Positions 1 to 10,309 of a stretch of 50,021 nucleotides of DNA are shown here, piece after piece. The stretch spans positions 1 through 50,021 of the forward strand of contig ML978324.1 of the NCBI GenBank assembly GCA_010015745.1. The letters are read 5' to 3'. Numbering within the stretch: position 1 is the stretch's first letter; each line of letters starts with the position of its first letter. The position numbers were made by a program, and so were the translations under genes. Source of the DNA: Setomelanomma holmii (lineage: Eukaryota; Ascomycota; Dothideomycetes; Pleosporales; Phaeosphaeriaceae). The notes beneath the pieces were generated by a model. That model saw only the letters and a list, made by a program, of their open reading frames with translations, had not been told where the DNA came from and searched no databases.

Positions 1-2
1 AG

Positions 3-254
3 AGAGCTAATGAGGCAGCAACAAAGCGTAGGCAGCGCAAAAAGAAGCGGATACAGAAGCAGGGGACGTTAACAAAGGGAGCAGGAGAGGATATACTTGC
101 TCAAAAGGAGGCGGACCAGCAGATACAGCATGAACAGCGCCAAGGTGGTGAGCGATTAGGCCTTAGCCGCCAGGCTCTGGCGCGCTGCAAGAGGTGCAGA
201 GAGACTGGGCATAACTCACAGACATGCAAAAAAGATACTTTAGACACTGCTTAA
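3..254 (+). CDS. Fot1/pogo transposase, C-terminal fragment with zinc knuckle
   Basis: The frame is open from the window edge to a TAA at 252-254 (83 residues). It starts with ANEAA-(K/R)-rich residues, then RKKKRIQ and GTLT, a Gln/Glu-rich helical stretch, and finally CKRCRETGHNSQTCKK, a CX2CX4HX4C zinc knuckle. The same order (ANEAA, RKRKRIQ, GTLT, zinc knuckle) appears in the fragment at 48,077-48,338. A CCHC knuckle after the DDE domain is common in fungal pogo-like transposases (family knowledge). The catalytic core is outside the window, so it is not known whether the element is intact. Confidence 0.8.
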   Translation, partial: RANEAATKRRQRKKKRIQKQGTLTKGAGEDILAQKEADQQIQHEQRQGGERLGLSRQALARCKRCRETGHNSQTCKKDTLDTA

Positions 255-333
255 TCTATTTTATTATTATATCTATCTTGTCTCTTAATGTGGTTGAGAT
301 GTACACCTAAAGAGGTGCACAAAATTGGTGGGG

Positions 334-367
334 TGGGCCGCTCGCTTGTATGGGCCGCTCGCTTGTA
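334..367 (+). repeat. Perfect 17-bp tandem duplication next to the transposon end
   Basis: TGGGCCGCTCGCTTGTA occurs twice back to back (334-350 and 351-367) just inside the terminus. The unit contains the GCTCGCTT core that is also in the inner end of the 47,954 element, where it occurs once. The doubling may be a repeated transposase-binding site or a replication slip. Confidence 0.8.
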
Positions 368-375
368 AAACACGT

Positions 376-999
376 TACGCCCTTGGTGAGTTCCTAAACC
401 TAATTAGCATTTTTTTCATCACTTTCACTAAGCAAGACGACTTACAAGCAACTTCCACGCAGCCTGTTCGATTTTGTGAGCCGCATAGCTGACATTGTGA
501 CCAGGCTCGATGCGCTTACGGTACTTACTGCCGATGTCCAGCGCAGTTAGACATGTTGTTGATGGCGGACACGAAGCGTGCAACGACAGCTTGGTTCTCG
601 GCGTCGGTCTGCGGAATGGTTTTGTCGTTCTTGGGAGCCTCGAAGATAGATGAGAGGGCGGCTTGGGCGGCGGCGAAGTTGTTGAAGAACATGCGGGTGA
701 CGGGCGTCACGGGTGTAAGTAGGCTCGATAGGAGCAGTGACCTTGCGCTTGCGGTCGCGGGGCAAAGCCTCTGGCACACCGCGCGCAACTACAGCCTCCT
801 TGAGAGTCATCTTCTCGGGGTGGGCCGGAGGAGACGACTTTGTGCATTTGGTGGCAGACATCTTCTTGCGGGTAGCAGGAGAAGACTTTGTGGACTTGAC
901 GGCTTGAGCCTTGGGGCGCAAGTAGATTCGAATCGTCTTGCGGGATTTTCGGGTAGGAGAGGAGGGCGCGACCTTGGTGGTGTCGTCGGCAGGAGGCAT
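376..999 (-). pseudogene. Broken paralogue of the gene at 2222-3261
   Basis: ATG at 999 (MPPADDTTK) opens a Lys/Ser/Pro-rich N-terminus. The coding signal changes frame by +1 near 712 and by +1 again near 540. It continues as DIGSKYRKR...KIEQAAWKLL to a splice donor GTAAGT at 445. A 52-nt intron (445-394, branch GCTAAT) ends in TTTAG, and the next exon (393-378) is cut by the transposon at TA 376-377. Across the three frames it aligns with the intact neighbour: TIP-x-T-x2-E-x2-A-V at about the same place, FVSAINNM versus IVAAIKNM, and KIEQAAWKLL versus MIERCAWNIL, followed by an intron of the same length, position and phase. Function is unknown. Two frameshifts plus the insertion make it a pseudogene; a sequencing error could explain a frameshift but not the insertion. 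Confidence 0.75.
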
Positions 1000-2221
1000 G
1001 ATGAGGAGTTTTAGTAAAGGTCTGATCTCACTGAGGGTCTGGCTATAGAGATGGTCTGGAGGTTTGGTGTAGAAGAAGAGGATGAAGCGCACTAGTGGGG
1101 GTTTATATTCTCAGCGGTTCAGAGGTAGCACTTCACCTTGACCCCAGCCACGTATATTGCGATCGATACCGTTTCTTGCTGTGTCTGAGTGCGCGGTATA
1201 AGCCGATTTACTGGCGAGCTCAAGGTGGAGGCCTGCATTAACAGCGGCAGAGAGTGATAAAGTTGTGCACTAGCGCTAAAGCTTCGCAACAAACACAGCA
1301 CGACCTTATCAAGGCGGACAGAAAACCGTACAGAGAACCGCATTTGGTACAGGAGCCTATGATAGTAAACGTGTAGGCGGAGGAATCGTAGCTCAAACGT
1401 AAAAAGAAGGAAGTGTAACTGGTGTTGTAGCAGAGCAGTACATAGATGGTGCAAGATACTCAAGGCAAACTACTCAATCTTCGCGACACTAGAACGCTCG
1501 AGTAGAACAGCAAAGAAATTTTACTAGAGAGTTTGGCAGCTGAAGAGCTTGTTATGGATCTATCAAAGTTTGGTATAGTTTGAGGACTAAGCGCAGATAC
1601 TAAACGTTAAAGCAGACAGAAATCCTTAACAAAAACTGCTTGTACCTGCGCATACCATAGCCTCTCTCATAATTTCAATGTTAGTGCACTCGCAGCGTAC
1701 AATCCGCCTGCTCCCTCTTGAGCGCAATCATTACTATGCGCGGCTTACTGCAAGTTAGAAGAGCATCAGGCCTACAACATAACCTTGTCCCCTCGTAAGC
1801 CCAGATCGACCGCGACGATCTTAAGCAATGCAGCGAGCTTACATTTCGCACCCACCGCTTACTTGTTCAATCTCCGTACACCTTGTCGGCATACGCTTCT
1901 GTGGCTGTGTCAATGCAGACCTTCACTTCGACATTAGTAAGAGATCTGGTATTACGCCAAACTACAAACACAGTAGGAAGCGTTATTGACCATGGGAAAC
2001 GTGTCTGAAGATGAGGTGAAGTGGTCTTCTCTAAGGATATAAACCTGCCCCAGCCGCTTGCCTCCTCTCCTTCTGCAACCTCTAACCTACAGTTCCGACC
2101 GCTAGATCTACGGCACGCCGACCTTCGAGTATAGATCCGGTATGTAAATTATAGCGCTAAAATGATGAAATGTTAATGCGTGTGCAGATACAACCTTCAA
2201 GAACAGGATTCAAGCTTCATC
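1000..2221. promoter_or_regulatory. Divergent promoter region between two paralogues
   Basis: This 1.2-kb interval lies between the ATGs of the broken gene (999, minus) and the intact gene (2222, plus). Each side has a TATA-like box: TATAAAC on the minus strand at 1107-1101, about 100 nt from its ATG, and TATAAAC on the plus strand from 2038, about 180 nt from its ATG. A pyrimidine-rich stretch follows the latter. The middle (about 1120-2030) is relatively AT-rich and I see no convincing gene there. Confidence 0.5.
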
Positions 2222-3261
2222 ATGACGACTCCCTCTAACGACAACACCTCACCGACTCCCTCCTCCACTTTATCTCCCGTTCCAAATAGCCCTGAGATAT
2301 CCAGAAAGGACTCCACGATGCCTAAGCTCTCCAAGGCAAACGTCTCCAAGGCCTTGTCCAAGAAGATCATGGACATGTCTTTCACAGCCCATGGCAACGG
2401 CATTTACTTCCAAGACATGGACGCTGCAATCAACAGCACTGGCTGCGTTCTCTTCAACTCCCCCACTCCTGATCTCACCATCCCCATCACCACTACCGAG
2501 TACCACGCCATCGTGAAGCGCATCGTCGCCGCCATCAAAAATATGGCCACCGCATTGGACCGCGAGAACAGCGCGTACAAAGCGCGCCTTACCCCTGGGA
2601 ACGACAAGACGTACTCCGACTGGATGATTGAGCGCTGTGCTTGGAACATCTTGGTACATAACCCCTCTCATCCCTGATTGAAGATACCTTGCTAACCCGC
2701 ACAAGATCGCCGTCAAGGCCATCCACACCACCGGCTTCACTGCACCCATCTACGACACCACTACGCTCGAGCACATTGGGCAGACTTGCGCCTGGACGTT
2801 CGATGAGCGCATAAGTGTGATTTGTCGCTTGCTGGAGATTTCCAAGAGCAATGTTCTCACCTTGATGGTATGTTTGAATTCTCCTTTATATCCAAGTGTG
2901 GGGATGATTGTACTGATGATGTGAATGTGAATAGAAGAATGAAAAGACGGACACCATCATCGGGGCTCCGCATCGGCTTTATGACTCGGCTATTTCGAAC
3001 AACAAGGCTAATTCTAGGCGTGCGCCGCAGCTTGTTGAGGGTCGGGAGTTGGCGAAGGAGCGTGAGCGTCAGGCGATGGAGGCTGCGGCGACTAATGCGG
3101 TCGGGGACACAGAGTTGGTTGAGGCTGATGGAGACGAGAGCGAGATCGCTGAGCAGATGGATATTGTCACCACGTCGGAGTCTGACGAGGTCGTTGATGA
3201 GGTGGTCAGCAGCACGGGCTTGGACGCTGTGGCGGCTCGTATTTTGACGGGCAGGCTCTAG
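2222..3261 (+). CDS. Hypothetical protein, three exons, family of the 999-376 pseudogene
   Basis: The predicted exons are 2222-2653, 2706-2867 and 2935-3261, giving 306 residues. Intron 1 (GTACAT...GCTAAC...CAAG, 52 nt) and intron 2 (GTATGT...ATAG, 67 nt) both preserve the frame at phase 0. An in-frame ATG at 2180 exists, but 2222 has the better context (TCATCATGA). The N-terminus (about 1-50) is Ser/Thr/Pro-rich and disordered. The middle (about 55-200) is a mixed helical domain with Cys and Trp (ERCAWNIL, QTCAWTFDERI, ICRLLEISKSNVLTLM). The C-terminus (about 230-306) is Glu/Asp-rich with KERERQAMEAA. There is no signal peptide or transmembrane segment. I do not recognise a named domain. It resembles lineage-specific hypothetical proteins that occur in several copies in Dothideomycetes (inference), and the broken copy next door supports a small paralogous family. 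Confidence 0.75.
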
Positions 3262-3396
3262 CGGCGAGCTCTAGCTGTGAGACAGGAACTTGGTGGCACA
3301 AGGTTAAGAACATAGGGATGACGGGTAGATTCTTTGAGATTAAGGCAAGCATACTTGCAACACAGGTAGCGAAATTCCAAATCAGAAGTTACAAAT

Positions 3397-4171
3397 TCAC
3401 CGCTGAACTACGCTCCTCACCTTCTCCAAGTACAACTCCCCCTTCCTTCCCCACCCCTTCTGCCCACTCTTCACATCCGGTCTGAACTTCTCGTAGAACC
3501 CAAACGCCCTCTTCTGCAACTCCTCATCGTCGCCCTTCCAGCTCTTCAAAACATCGGTAAAGACTTCTCGTGTGCTTTTGTACTGCTCTTCTCCGAACTT
3601 CGACTTGAGACTAGCTTCGTTGCCAGGCTTGCCCTTCCTCTCACCCCCAACGAGGACTAAACCGTCCTTGATTCTGAGGTGGAATTGCATGACTTGAATC
3701 GTGTCGATAGGTTTGGTTTGCTTCTTTGATGTCTTCTCATCCGACTCATCTTTTTCAGGTACGGTGCCGATACTTCTGCCCTTCGCCACCGCACAAATCG
3801 CGCTTATCGCAGCCCCAGCGCTCAGACACGTTTCCCACGACGTTTCAGGGTGCTTTGCGTGTGTGACGCATGCGGACCATAATTGCAAAATGGGGGCGCG
3901 GTTGATGATGATGATGATGATGTTCTCTCCATTAGTTCTGTGATTAGCATCGGAAGTTGGAGATTTGGAGGGTACTTTTGTAGTTCTGGTGCGTTTCAAG
4001 GGTCAGTGATTTTGTCTCATTTGCGTCAGTTGATTTGCGCTTCATAGACGTATTTGCTTTTGGTGGTGTCTTCTGCGTTGTCGAGCTGCGTGCTTTGGGT
4101 TTTGGTGTGCTGGATCTGGTTGCATAATCTTCCATATGCGTTTGCGTGGTTTGACTGCGCGTTGAGACCAT
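3397..4171 (-). CDS. Conserved-looking hypothetical protein, two exons
   Basis: Exon 1 is 4171-3976 (MVSTRSQTTQTH..., a basic, Ser/Thr/Lys-rich tail). A donor GTACCC follows at 3975. Exon 2 runs to the stop at 3397 and carries a folded domain: APILQLWSACVTHAKHPETSW, CLSAGAAISAICAVAKGRSIGT, a linker rich in Lys/Glu, then a C-terminal helical part with YEKFRPDVKSGQ. The acceptor that restores the frame is GGAG at about 3927. The better-looking CACAG a few bases upstream, behind a GCTAATC branch site, does not keep the frame, so the junction is uncertain. With this splice the protein is about 241 residues. Six ATC repeats (an Ile run) sit at the start of exon 2. No named domain is recognised; a nuclear location is only suggested by the basic tail. 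Confidence 0.65.
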
Positions 4172-4541
4172 TATTGTCGCCAAGATTTGTTCTACTTCTT
4201 TGGTTGCGATTAGTTGCAGGATGCAGTGTGCAGACGAAGTACGTGATGGAGGCGCAAGGTGAGATGGCATGACGTCATGCCTCGAGCGCACGTTCCTCTC
4301 GTGGTAATGCAGCCAGATTCGGCCCGTCATGAGCCGGCGAGTCGAATGTGTTTCGAAATGCAAATAAGAGAAGCTGTATTTGAGTATCGTATCATCGGTC
4401 CTTTCATTCTGTTAATGCCATCTATGCTGCATGATCGATTACGAACCCATCAACTCTATACTCCATACTCCAGATGCAGTAAGAATAGAAACCACCCATG
4501 ATATCAATAAATATGCATTATGTCGTGAGGTTGAGGAGGAC

Positions 4542-5599
4542 TCATCGCTTGCTTCCGAATGAGCCCATCTGCTTGGCGATGTACCTGGTGCCCTCTTTCT
4601 TGATGACGGGCAATGCGTACTCCTTGAACATGCTCATGGCCTGTCGCTGCCACTCAGGCTGACCAGGTTTGCCCACAGCCCTTCCACCGCTCCTGGCACG
4701 ACCGCCATAGCGATCATCGTCATGGCGATCTCGCCTATCTCTGTCATCGTATCGCGGGTCGCGTCGTGAGTCTCGTCGTGAATTGAACATGTCGTCATAC
4801 GGATCACCGCGGTGCCGGTCTCTGCCATCTCTGCCATCGCGCGGTCGGTCTCTGCGATCACGATCATCGCGTGGTCGGTCGCGCCTGTCTCGATCGCCGT
4901 CGTCGTTACGTGGGCGATTGTGACGGTTGTCGCTCACATAGCCACCACGATCTCTGCCCTTCTCACCGCCTGAGCGTCGAGGCGGATAATGCTCGTCATA
5001 CGAATCGTATGCATCGTACTCGCGACGGCGGTCACCGCGTCGTCTGTCATCATCGCGGCGTCCAGACCTTCGAGGAGGTGGTGGGGAGTCTGATTCAGAA
5101 GAAGACGAGTAGGATCTTCTGCGGCGGCTGCGGGGTTGGTGTGATCGCGACTCTACAGGTAGTTAGCATCTTAACGCTGGACTTTGCGTGAATACATACC
5201 TTGCATCGGCGGAGGTGGAGCCTGCATTGGCGGAGGGGCAGCTCCAGGAGGAGGGGCCGCATATGGGGGAGGAGGCGGTGCGCCTGCTGGCGGTGGTGAT
5301 GGGCGCGGTGGAGGCGGGGCATTTGCGTACGGGTCGTCTTTTCGATCGTCCCGGTCTCTTCGCGAGCGTCTCGAATCTTTGTCTCGTCGGCTGTCGCGAT
5401 AGTCGCGGTAGTCCCGCTGATTGTCTACATTAGGGGCCCACTTCGGCTTCCCGTCCTCGTAGTTCTCAAAGTGGTATGTCGGCTCTGCAGCTGGCTCGTT
5501 TAGCGACGTATCGAATCTGACACGTGAATGCGACTCACGGCGTTGGCCCATGGGAGGTGGGGGCGGTAGGGGAACATCATCTCTGTCGCGGCGTCCCAT
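4542..5599 (-). CDS. Arg/Asp-rich, proline-rich low-complexity protein, two exons
   Basis: Exon 1 is 5599-5200 and exon 2 is 5152-4542. The intron (GTATGT...GCTAAC...TGTAG, 47 nt) joins phase 1 to give about 336 residues. The protein starts MGRRDRDDVPLPPPPP, has RD/RR dipeptide tracts (about 60-90), a long Pro/Ala/Gly stretch (about 92-133), then RS/SR/RD repeats and long RDRRDRPRD tracts. It ends in a compact, probably conserved C-terminus (EWQRQAMSMFKEYALPVIKK, then a GSFGSKR end). RD/RS-rich proteins are often RNA-associated (general knowledge), but no RNA-binding domain is visible, so the function is unassigned. The CG-rich repetitive sequence also opens long spurious frames on the other strand. 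Confidence 0.75.
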
Positions 5600-6605
5600 A
5601 GCTGAGGTGTGTTGTGTGTGTTGACGATAGTCAGGAACAAGTGAAGTCTGCTTTAGCTCCGGCGGCCCACGCTGCACTTAAAAGCCCGGCCGGCTAGACT
5701 TTGCTTCTGCCTGGCACCTTGTCACACGATATTACCGTGTCCGGTGAGGTCATCGCCCCAGTAAGCTTCGCAGTTAGCGCAGAGTCTGATTTCGGTGGGC
5801 CCGTCGACGCTTTGGAAGCTTCGCGCTGCGTGGCAGGGCAGCAGTGGGCTGTGTTGCATGTGTAGTGTGATCATCGTGCATGGCCGCGCTCAAGCCACTT
5901 CCGACCATGCGACCCCACTGGGCGCTCGGATGTCCTCCCCGCACTTGGGCGTGGGATGAGAGGCGATCAGGGTCCGCTGGAGAAAAGTCAACAACCTAAT
6001 CGGCGTGGAGGTACGATGTTGTCAGTGTCGTCATCAGCATTGTCGTGGGAGGAAGATGCGCACTGAGGGACAACAAAGAGCGCAGCTGGTGTAACTCAAA
6101 TAGGCTGTCGAGCATCAATGGTGTCACAAGGCACAACAAGGTCACCTCATGATTGGATCCAGAAGATGGCCGAGTACGAGGACGAAGTGACCCAGATGTT
6201 CTACACATTGCCCAACTGACTTCAGGACCCGCACCTAACCCTTTTTGATCAACCATGCTGCTCTATGTCGGACTTTACTGTATACACATCACTCTCGTTG
6301 CTGCGTCTCAGCATCGAAAGAAACAAAGTCCAACAAGAATTGAGCAAGAAGCGATGCTTAGATCGCGGAAAGGTATGCCTCCCATTAAGGACCTGACCTC
6401 GGTTACAGGCAGCTTGCTGTGTGAAAGCGAGCACAGGCGAGCAACAGCGCAAAGTGATATTCCCTGCGATATATTGTATAGTGAGGCGCATAAGTATACA
6501 GCTGATCGACGAGTTCTAATCACAGACTACATACAGTATCTTCGAGGTATCTGGCCTTCATGAGGTTTGTAACGATTCCTTAGAGTAGCTTCGGTTTTGG
6601 AACAG
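5600..6605. other. Intergenic, nothing recognised
   Basis: About 1 kb between the ATG of the Arg/Asp-rich gene (minus) and the start of the pseudogene at 6606 (plus). The part next to 5600 should be a promoter. Short open frames at 5996-6563 overlap each other on both strands and show no coherent protein features. Confidence 0.4.
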
Positions 6606-8064
6606 ATGAAAGGAGACGATCGAATCACAACGTATGTAATTTACCTAGGTATACTCTGATAATTCACGTGACTTCCAGAACAAACGACGATGTATTGGCG
6701 CGGGATAGTTCCCTCGCTGCGCTCGATCCTCCAATTTCGACCCCACCCACGAATAGCACCTCTTCGAGAGAGCAGCCGCGATCTGCCTATCAAGCCTCGA
6801 TGTTTCCGAGCATTCAAAACAGAAGAGCGATGCTCGCCACTTAGCCAGGACAAATCCCCGAGAGGACCGCGCCGGGTAATCACAATCCTCTGACCGAGCG
6901 GCAAAAGGTCGAGCGTTTCATCAACAGGAAGCTCGGTCGCGCTCAGCTTGATTCATCTGACCCGCCAAATTTCGACAGTATGACTTTAGCACAGCTCAAG
7001 ATGCATCTAACGACTCCAGATCACCAGTTGCGTGGTCAAGATCGCGTTGGTCTAGCGACGCGGGCGAGCGATTTGTGGCACAGGTGGAAGCGGATCTATG
7101 AAGCAATACAGAGAAGAGCGCAGGGCGCTGTTCCTTCTCCAGCGACAGGCACTCTTCGCGCGCAGGTCTCTCATGCTCACCAGCACGTACCAAGCCAACC
7201 CAAAATGCTTCTGGTTTCTCGCTTTGCCTAGCGAGATCCGCAACACGATCTACAAAATAGCCATCTTCGAAGACCCTGAAGGCGAATATGTCAGTGCCGG
7301 CGATTGGACACTTACCTGGGACCGTATTCGATGCCGCCTGTATCCTTTACGCTCCCCTGAGTATCTAAAGTACTCCGACCTCAACGAACTTCGACAAGAC
7401 CTCACGATATCAATGGTGAACATGCTCGCTGCCCTGAACAAACAAACCCGCGCGGAGGTCCGCACACTGTTCTGCTCGAGCGTTCAAGTCACGTTAACTC
7501 TGCCCAACGGACCATATCGCGGCTTGTCGAGACAGTACATCCAGACCAAAGTTCTTCGAAAAGGTCGGGCCCATCAGTCGCGCATACCTGACTTCTTTCA
7601 AGATACTGTACAAGACCAGTCCATGGAGCCACGGACAACGTCGCTACATCGACACACTCGTCCAGGTTCTTCCCGAGTGGAAGAGCCTACGCGATTTGGA
7701 GCTTTGCACTTCGGTGGACACACTGTTCGGACCCAACGACCACGCTGCGCTGCAGATCTTCTTCTTGCCCGCCAAACAGCTCGACAATCCCAGCTTGAAC
7801 AACCTGGTCTCCGCTCTTCAGCAGCTGCCTAGCTTGGAGTCCCTCAAGATCCACATGGAAATTAATGGCTCGACTACGTCCAAGACTGATGGCAACCTCC
7901 CCGATTTCTATCGTTTTGCTTTCACGGGCATGCGTGAGGGGTTGTTGCGCTGCGAGATTGCGCGCAAGTTGGGCAGTCTCGAGGCGAAGGTCAAGGATAC
8001 GCAGGGACGAGACTACATTGAGGGGTATAAGGAGTGGCTTGTTGAGCGCTATGTTGGTACTTAG
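6606..8064 (+). pseudogene. Decayed 'LP-E-RN-IY' family gene (F-box-like fungal family)
   Basis: A coherent protein can be followed through several breaks. A short first exon, ATG 6606 to 6631, is followed by a 47-nt intron (GTATGT at 6632 to CAG at 6678). The reading frame continues to an in-frame TAG at 6842 and resumes in the same frame (LTERQKVERFINRKL..., LWHRWKRIYEA) to about 7097. It shifts by +1 to FWFLALPSEIRNTIYKIAIF (7098-7555) and by +1 again at about 7552 (KVGPISRAYLTSFKIL..., SVDTLFGPND), ending at TAG 8062-8064. The motif LALPSEIRN-IYKIA is typical of a large fungal family of unknown function related to F-box proteins (family knowledge). One nonsense codon and two frameshifts argue for a pseudogene. 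Its coding-like character between the breaks suggests recent decay or, less likely, assembly errors. Confidence 0.7.
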
Positions 8065-8441
8065 GCTTGAGGCGTCGCGCAGGGAGTGATAATGGGACTG
8101 GCGGGTGAGGGCAGACCCTGCCTATAATCAAAGGAGATTAAGGCTATTGAAGAAAATAAGATGCAGTACCATGATTGCCTAAAGTTCTTGACGTCCTGAA
8201 GTCTACGGTAGCTACGCAATCATAAATGGTTCACTCAAACCTCAGAGCACATCTCTGTTACACTTGCCCCTCTTGACAGAGCGAGCCGTCCCACAATACC
8301 TGCGAGAACTCATGGTGCAAGAAGCTCTGTTATGGTGACGATGTTTTGCGTGTCAGCCACTTTCAATATATGTAGACTGTTGCCACTATGTCAGAATACA
8401 TTGTTTGAGCAAGACCTTTACTACACCTTGCACAATTTCCT
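8065..8441. other. Intergenic between converging genes
   Basis: About 380 bp between the pseudogene stop (8064, plus) and the transporter stop (8442, minus). It would hold both 3' untranslated regions. I see no gene. Confidence 0.4.
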
Positions 8442-9875
8442 TCATATCCTAGCCTTCCAATCCCACCCGACCAGCGCCCACCTCGTTGCTATCAGCAACG
8501 CACCGCCAATAAAGAAACTCGTGCCAGCCCACACATTAGCATACGTATAATCCCCACCATTCGCCTGGATCAACGCTCCCGCCAAAGGCGGCCCCGTGAA
8601 GCTCGAAAAGCTAACAATCGTAAACGCCATGCCCATCCTCACGCCCGCCTTCTGCGGATCAGGCACCTTACTCATCGACCCGATGATTGCGGGCCAGAGC
8701 GCCTGGAGCACGGCGCTTGCGGACCCGTATAGTACGGCGAAGCAGTATAGTGCGCCGACGGATTCGATGCCGATCCAGCCGAACATCATGACTCCGCAGA
8801 TGAACGCGAACGGGGTGAGGACGTTGAGCGATCCAATTTTGTCGGCGTAGTATGTCGGAAGTAAGCGAAAGACGAAGCCCATACAAATCTGCACGAGCAG
8901 GAGGTTGATGGATTGCTGGTAGCTTACGCCCAGGACGTTTCTGCCGTACGAGCCGATGTAGAAGAATGCGAAATACAGGCCCCAAAAGGAGAAGAACATT
9001 CCGGCGCAGTAGAGTGAGTATGGTGCTTCTTTGAAGGATTCCCAGTCTACAATTGGCCCGGTTTTGCGTGGTGGTAGGCGTGTGCGGAAGAGGGCGATGT
9101 TGATGACGTTGAGGAAGACCATGATGAACCCAATGATGCGGATTGTCCAGGGGAATCCGAAGCGTGGGAGACATTGCTGGACGATGATGGGGAATACGAC
9201 GCCGCCGGTACTCGAGCCCACGGCGGTGATGCCGAGTGCGAAAGCGCGCTTTTTGGCGAAGTAGGTTGATACGAGTGCCATGGAAGGGCAAAATTGTAGC
9301 CCATTGGCGATGCCGAGACACACGGCTTGCGAGAGGAATAAGTGCCAAAGTTTCGTGCTTTCCGCCATGGTGAAGATACCGATGGTCTGGAATATGGCGC
9401 CGAGTATGTAACATGGTCGAAATAGGCCGGCGTCTGTGGCGCGGCCGGTGAATGTGCCGATACCGAAGAGCAGAAAGACTTGGATCGAACCGATCCAGGA
9501 AATGGTGGAGGGTGCGATGCCGAGCGTGTTTTCGTAGTAGGTTTGGTACACGCCGAAGGAGGTGAAGAAGCCGAATGTGTTGAAGATGGTGAGATGCGTA
9601 CAGAGAACCTGGATCCAGGCTGTTGTTCCGCCGTCTGGGGCTGGTCCGGAGTCTATTCGTGAAGATGCTGCGGATCTGCGTGAAAGCATTCGCGTAAGGG
9701 CTGCAACGCGCTGCTGCTCCGTCTCCTTCTCATCATGGTGCTCCGTCTCTTCTGCCACTTGCTCGATATCGTTGTCTTGAGCACTTGGCCATGTTCTCGG
9801 GTTTCGTTGTGTTGAGTTTGTGATGACGTCCTTTTCCCGGTCTTGTACATCTGAGGCATGTTCCGCGGTAACCAT
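8442..9875 (-). CDS. MFS transporter, monocarboxylate-porter type
   Basis: Single-exon gene with ATG at 9875 (MVTAEHASDVQ), 477 residues. A longer frame upstream begins at a non-ATG codon and was not used. The first ~75 residues are polar and cytoplasmic. Then APDGGTTAWIQVL (about 79-91) matches the DG-G signature that precedes TM1 in the monocarboxylate transporter family. About 12 hydrophobic segments follow, with a loop RLPPRKTGPIVDW between the two halves and TM-like stretches such as SFWGLYFAFFYIGSYG and YCFAVLYGSASAVL. Fungal members move monocarboxylates, riboflavin or unknown solutes across the plasma membrane, so the substrate cannot be told. The gene appears intact and of usual length. 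It is divergent from the F-box gene, with about 430 bp between start codons. Confidence 0.9.
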   Translation of the reverse strand: MVTAEHASDVQDREKDVITNSTQRNPRTWPSAQDNDIEQVAEETEHHDEKETEQQRVAALTRMLSRRSAASSRIDSGPAPDGGTTAWIQVLCTHLTIFNTFGFFTSFGVYQTYYENTLGIAPSTISWIGSIQVFLLFGIGTFTGRATDAGLFRPCYILGAIFQTIGIFTMAESTKLWHLFLSQAVCLGIANGLQFCPSMALVSTYFAKKRAFALGITAVGSSTGGVVFPIIVQQCLPRFGFPWTIRIIGFIMVFLNVINIALFRTRLPPRKTGPIVDWESFKEAPYSLYCAGMFFSFWGLYFAFFYIGSYGRNVLGVSYQQSINLLLVQICMGFVFRLLPTYYADKIGSLNVLTPFAFICGVMMFGWIGIESVGALYCFAVLYGSASAVLQALWPAIIGSMSKVPDPQKAGVRMGMAFTIVSFSSFTGPPLAGALIQANGGDYTYANVWAGTSFFIGGALLIATRWALVGWDWKARI

Positions 9876-10309
9876 TGTCACTGTTTCCTTCCACGACTGC
9901 AACGCCGAAGAATTGACGGAGGACAGATAGGCGGATATGAGAAGACGAGAAGAGAAGAGAAGAGTCAGAGCTCATCCTTACCGGCGTTCGCGATACATAT
10001 CGGCATTCTTTCCGGGAATAAAGTTTATTCCGATTACAAAGACTTTTCACGATGTGAGTGCGCATCCTTACCGTATGCGATCAAGTGGATTTTGCGATAT
10101 GCTACTTGCCCTTGCTTCCACCAATGAGCTACTCAACGAGCGCCACCCCATGGGCCAAAAGGTGGACGTGTGAGATTTCCATGTTGAGCAGTGCGGTTAT
10201 GTCTGGGGTGTTGGCTGCAGCATCTGCCTGGTGAACTGTCAATTTGGCGCTAGCGGGGTAGATATGCCCGAGCCGTTGCACATCACCCATCCCATAGCTC
10301 AACCACAAG
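9876..10309. promoter_or_regulatory. Divergent promoter region, transporter / F-box gene
   Basis: A 434-bp interval between the two ATGs. It contains a purine-rich run near 9935-9965 (AGAAGAGAAGAGAAGAG). No clear TATA box or known binding site was recognised. Promoter function is inferred from position only. Confidence 0.4.

Larger units (their letters stand above)
1..375 (+). mobile_element. Fot1/pogo-type DNA transposon, 3' end only
   Basis: This is the right-hand part of a Tc1/mariner-superfamily element. It contains the C-terminus of the transposase (3-254), a short 3' non-coding part and the terminal sequence ending ...AAAACACGT at 375. The dinucleotide TA at 376-377 follows, as expected for the TA target-site duplication of this superfamily. 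The terminal sequence shares ACGT, an AAGCGAGC core and a CCCCACCAA block with the inner end of the second element at 47,954, which supports the boundary. The 5' part lies outside the window. Superfamily assignment rests on the zinc-knuckle C-terminus and the TA target, not on a visible DDE core. Confidence 0.82.

Noticed and set aside
1119..1463. 114-codon minus frame in the divergent promoter region
   Set aside because: No domain or intron support. The sequence is compositionally intergenic and lies between two TATA boxes pointing outward.
5184..5402. Gly-rich plus frames opposite the proline-rich gene
   Set aside because: They are the antisense reading of poly-proline codons.
8596..9780. 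Several 60-85-codon plus frames and a 248-codon minus frame within the transporter gene
   Set aside because: They are shadows of the strongly supported MFS frame.
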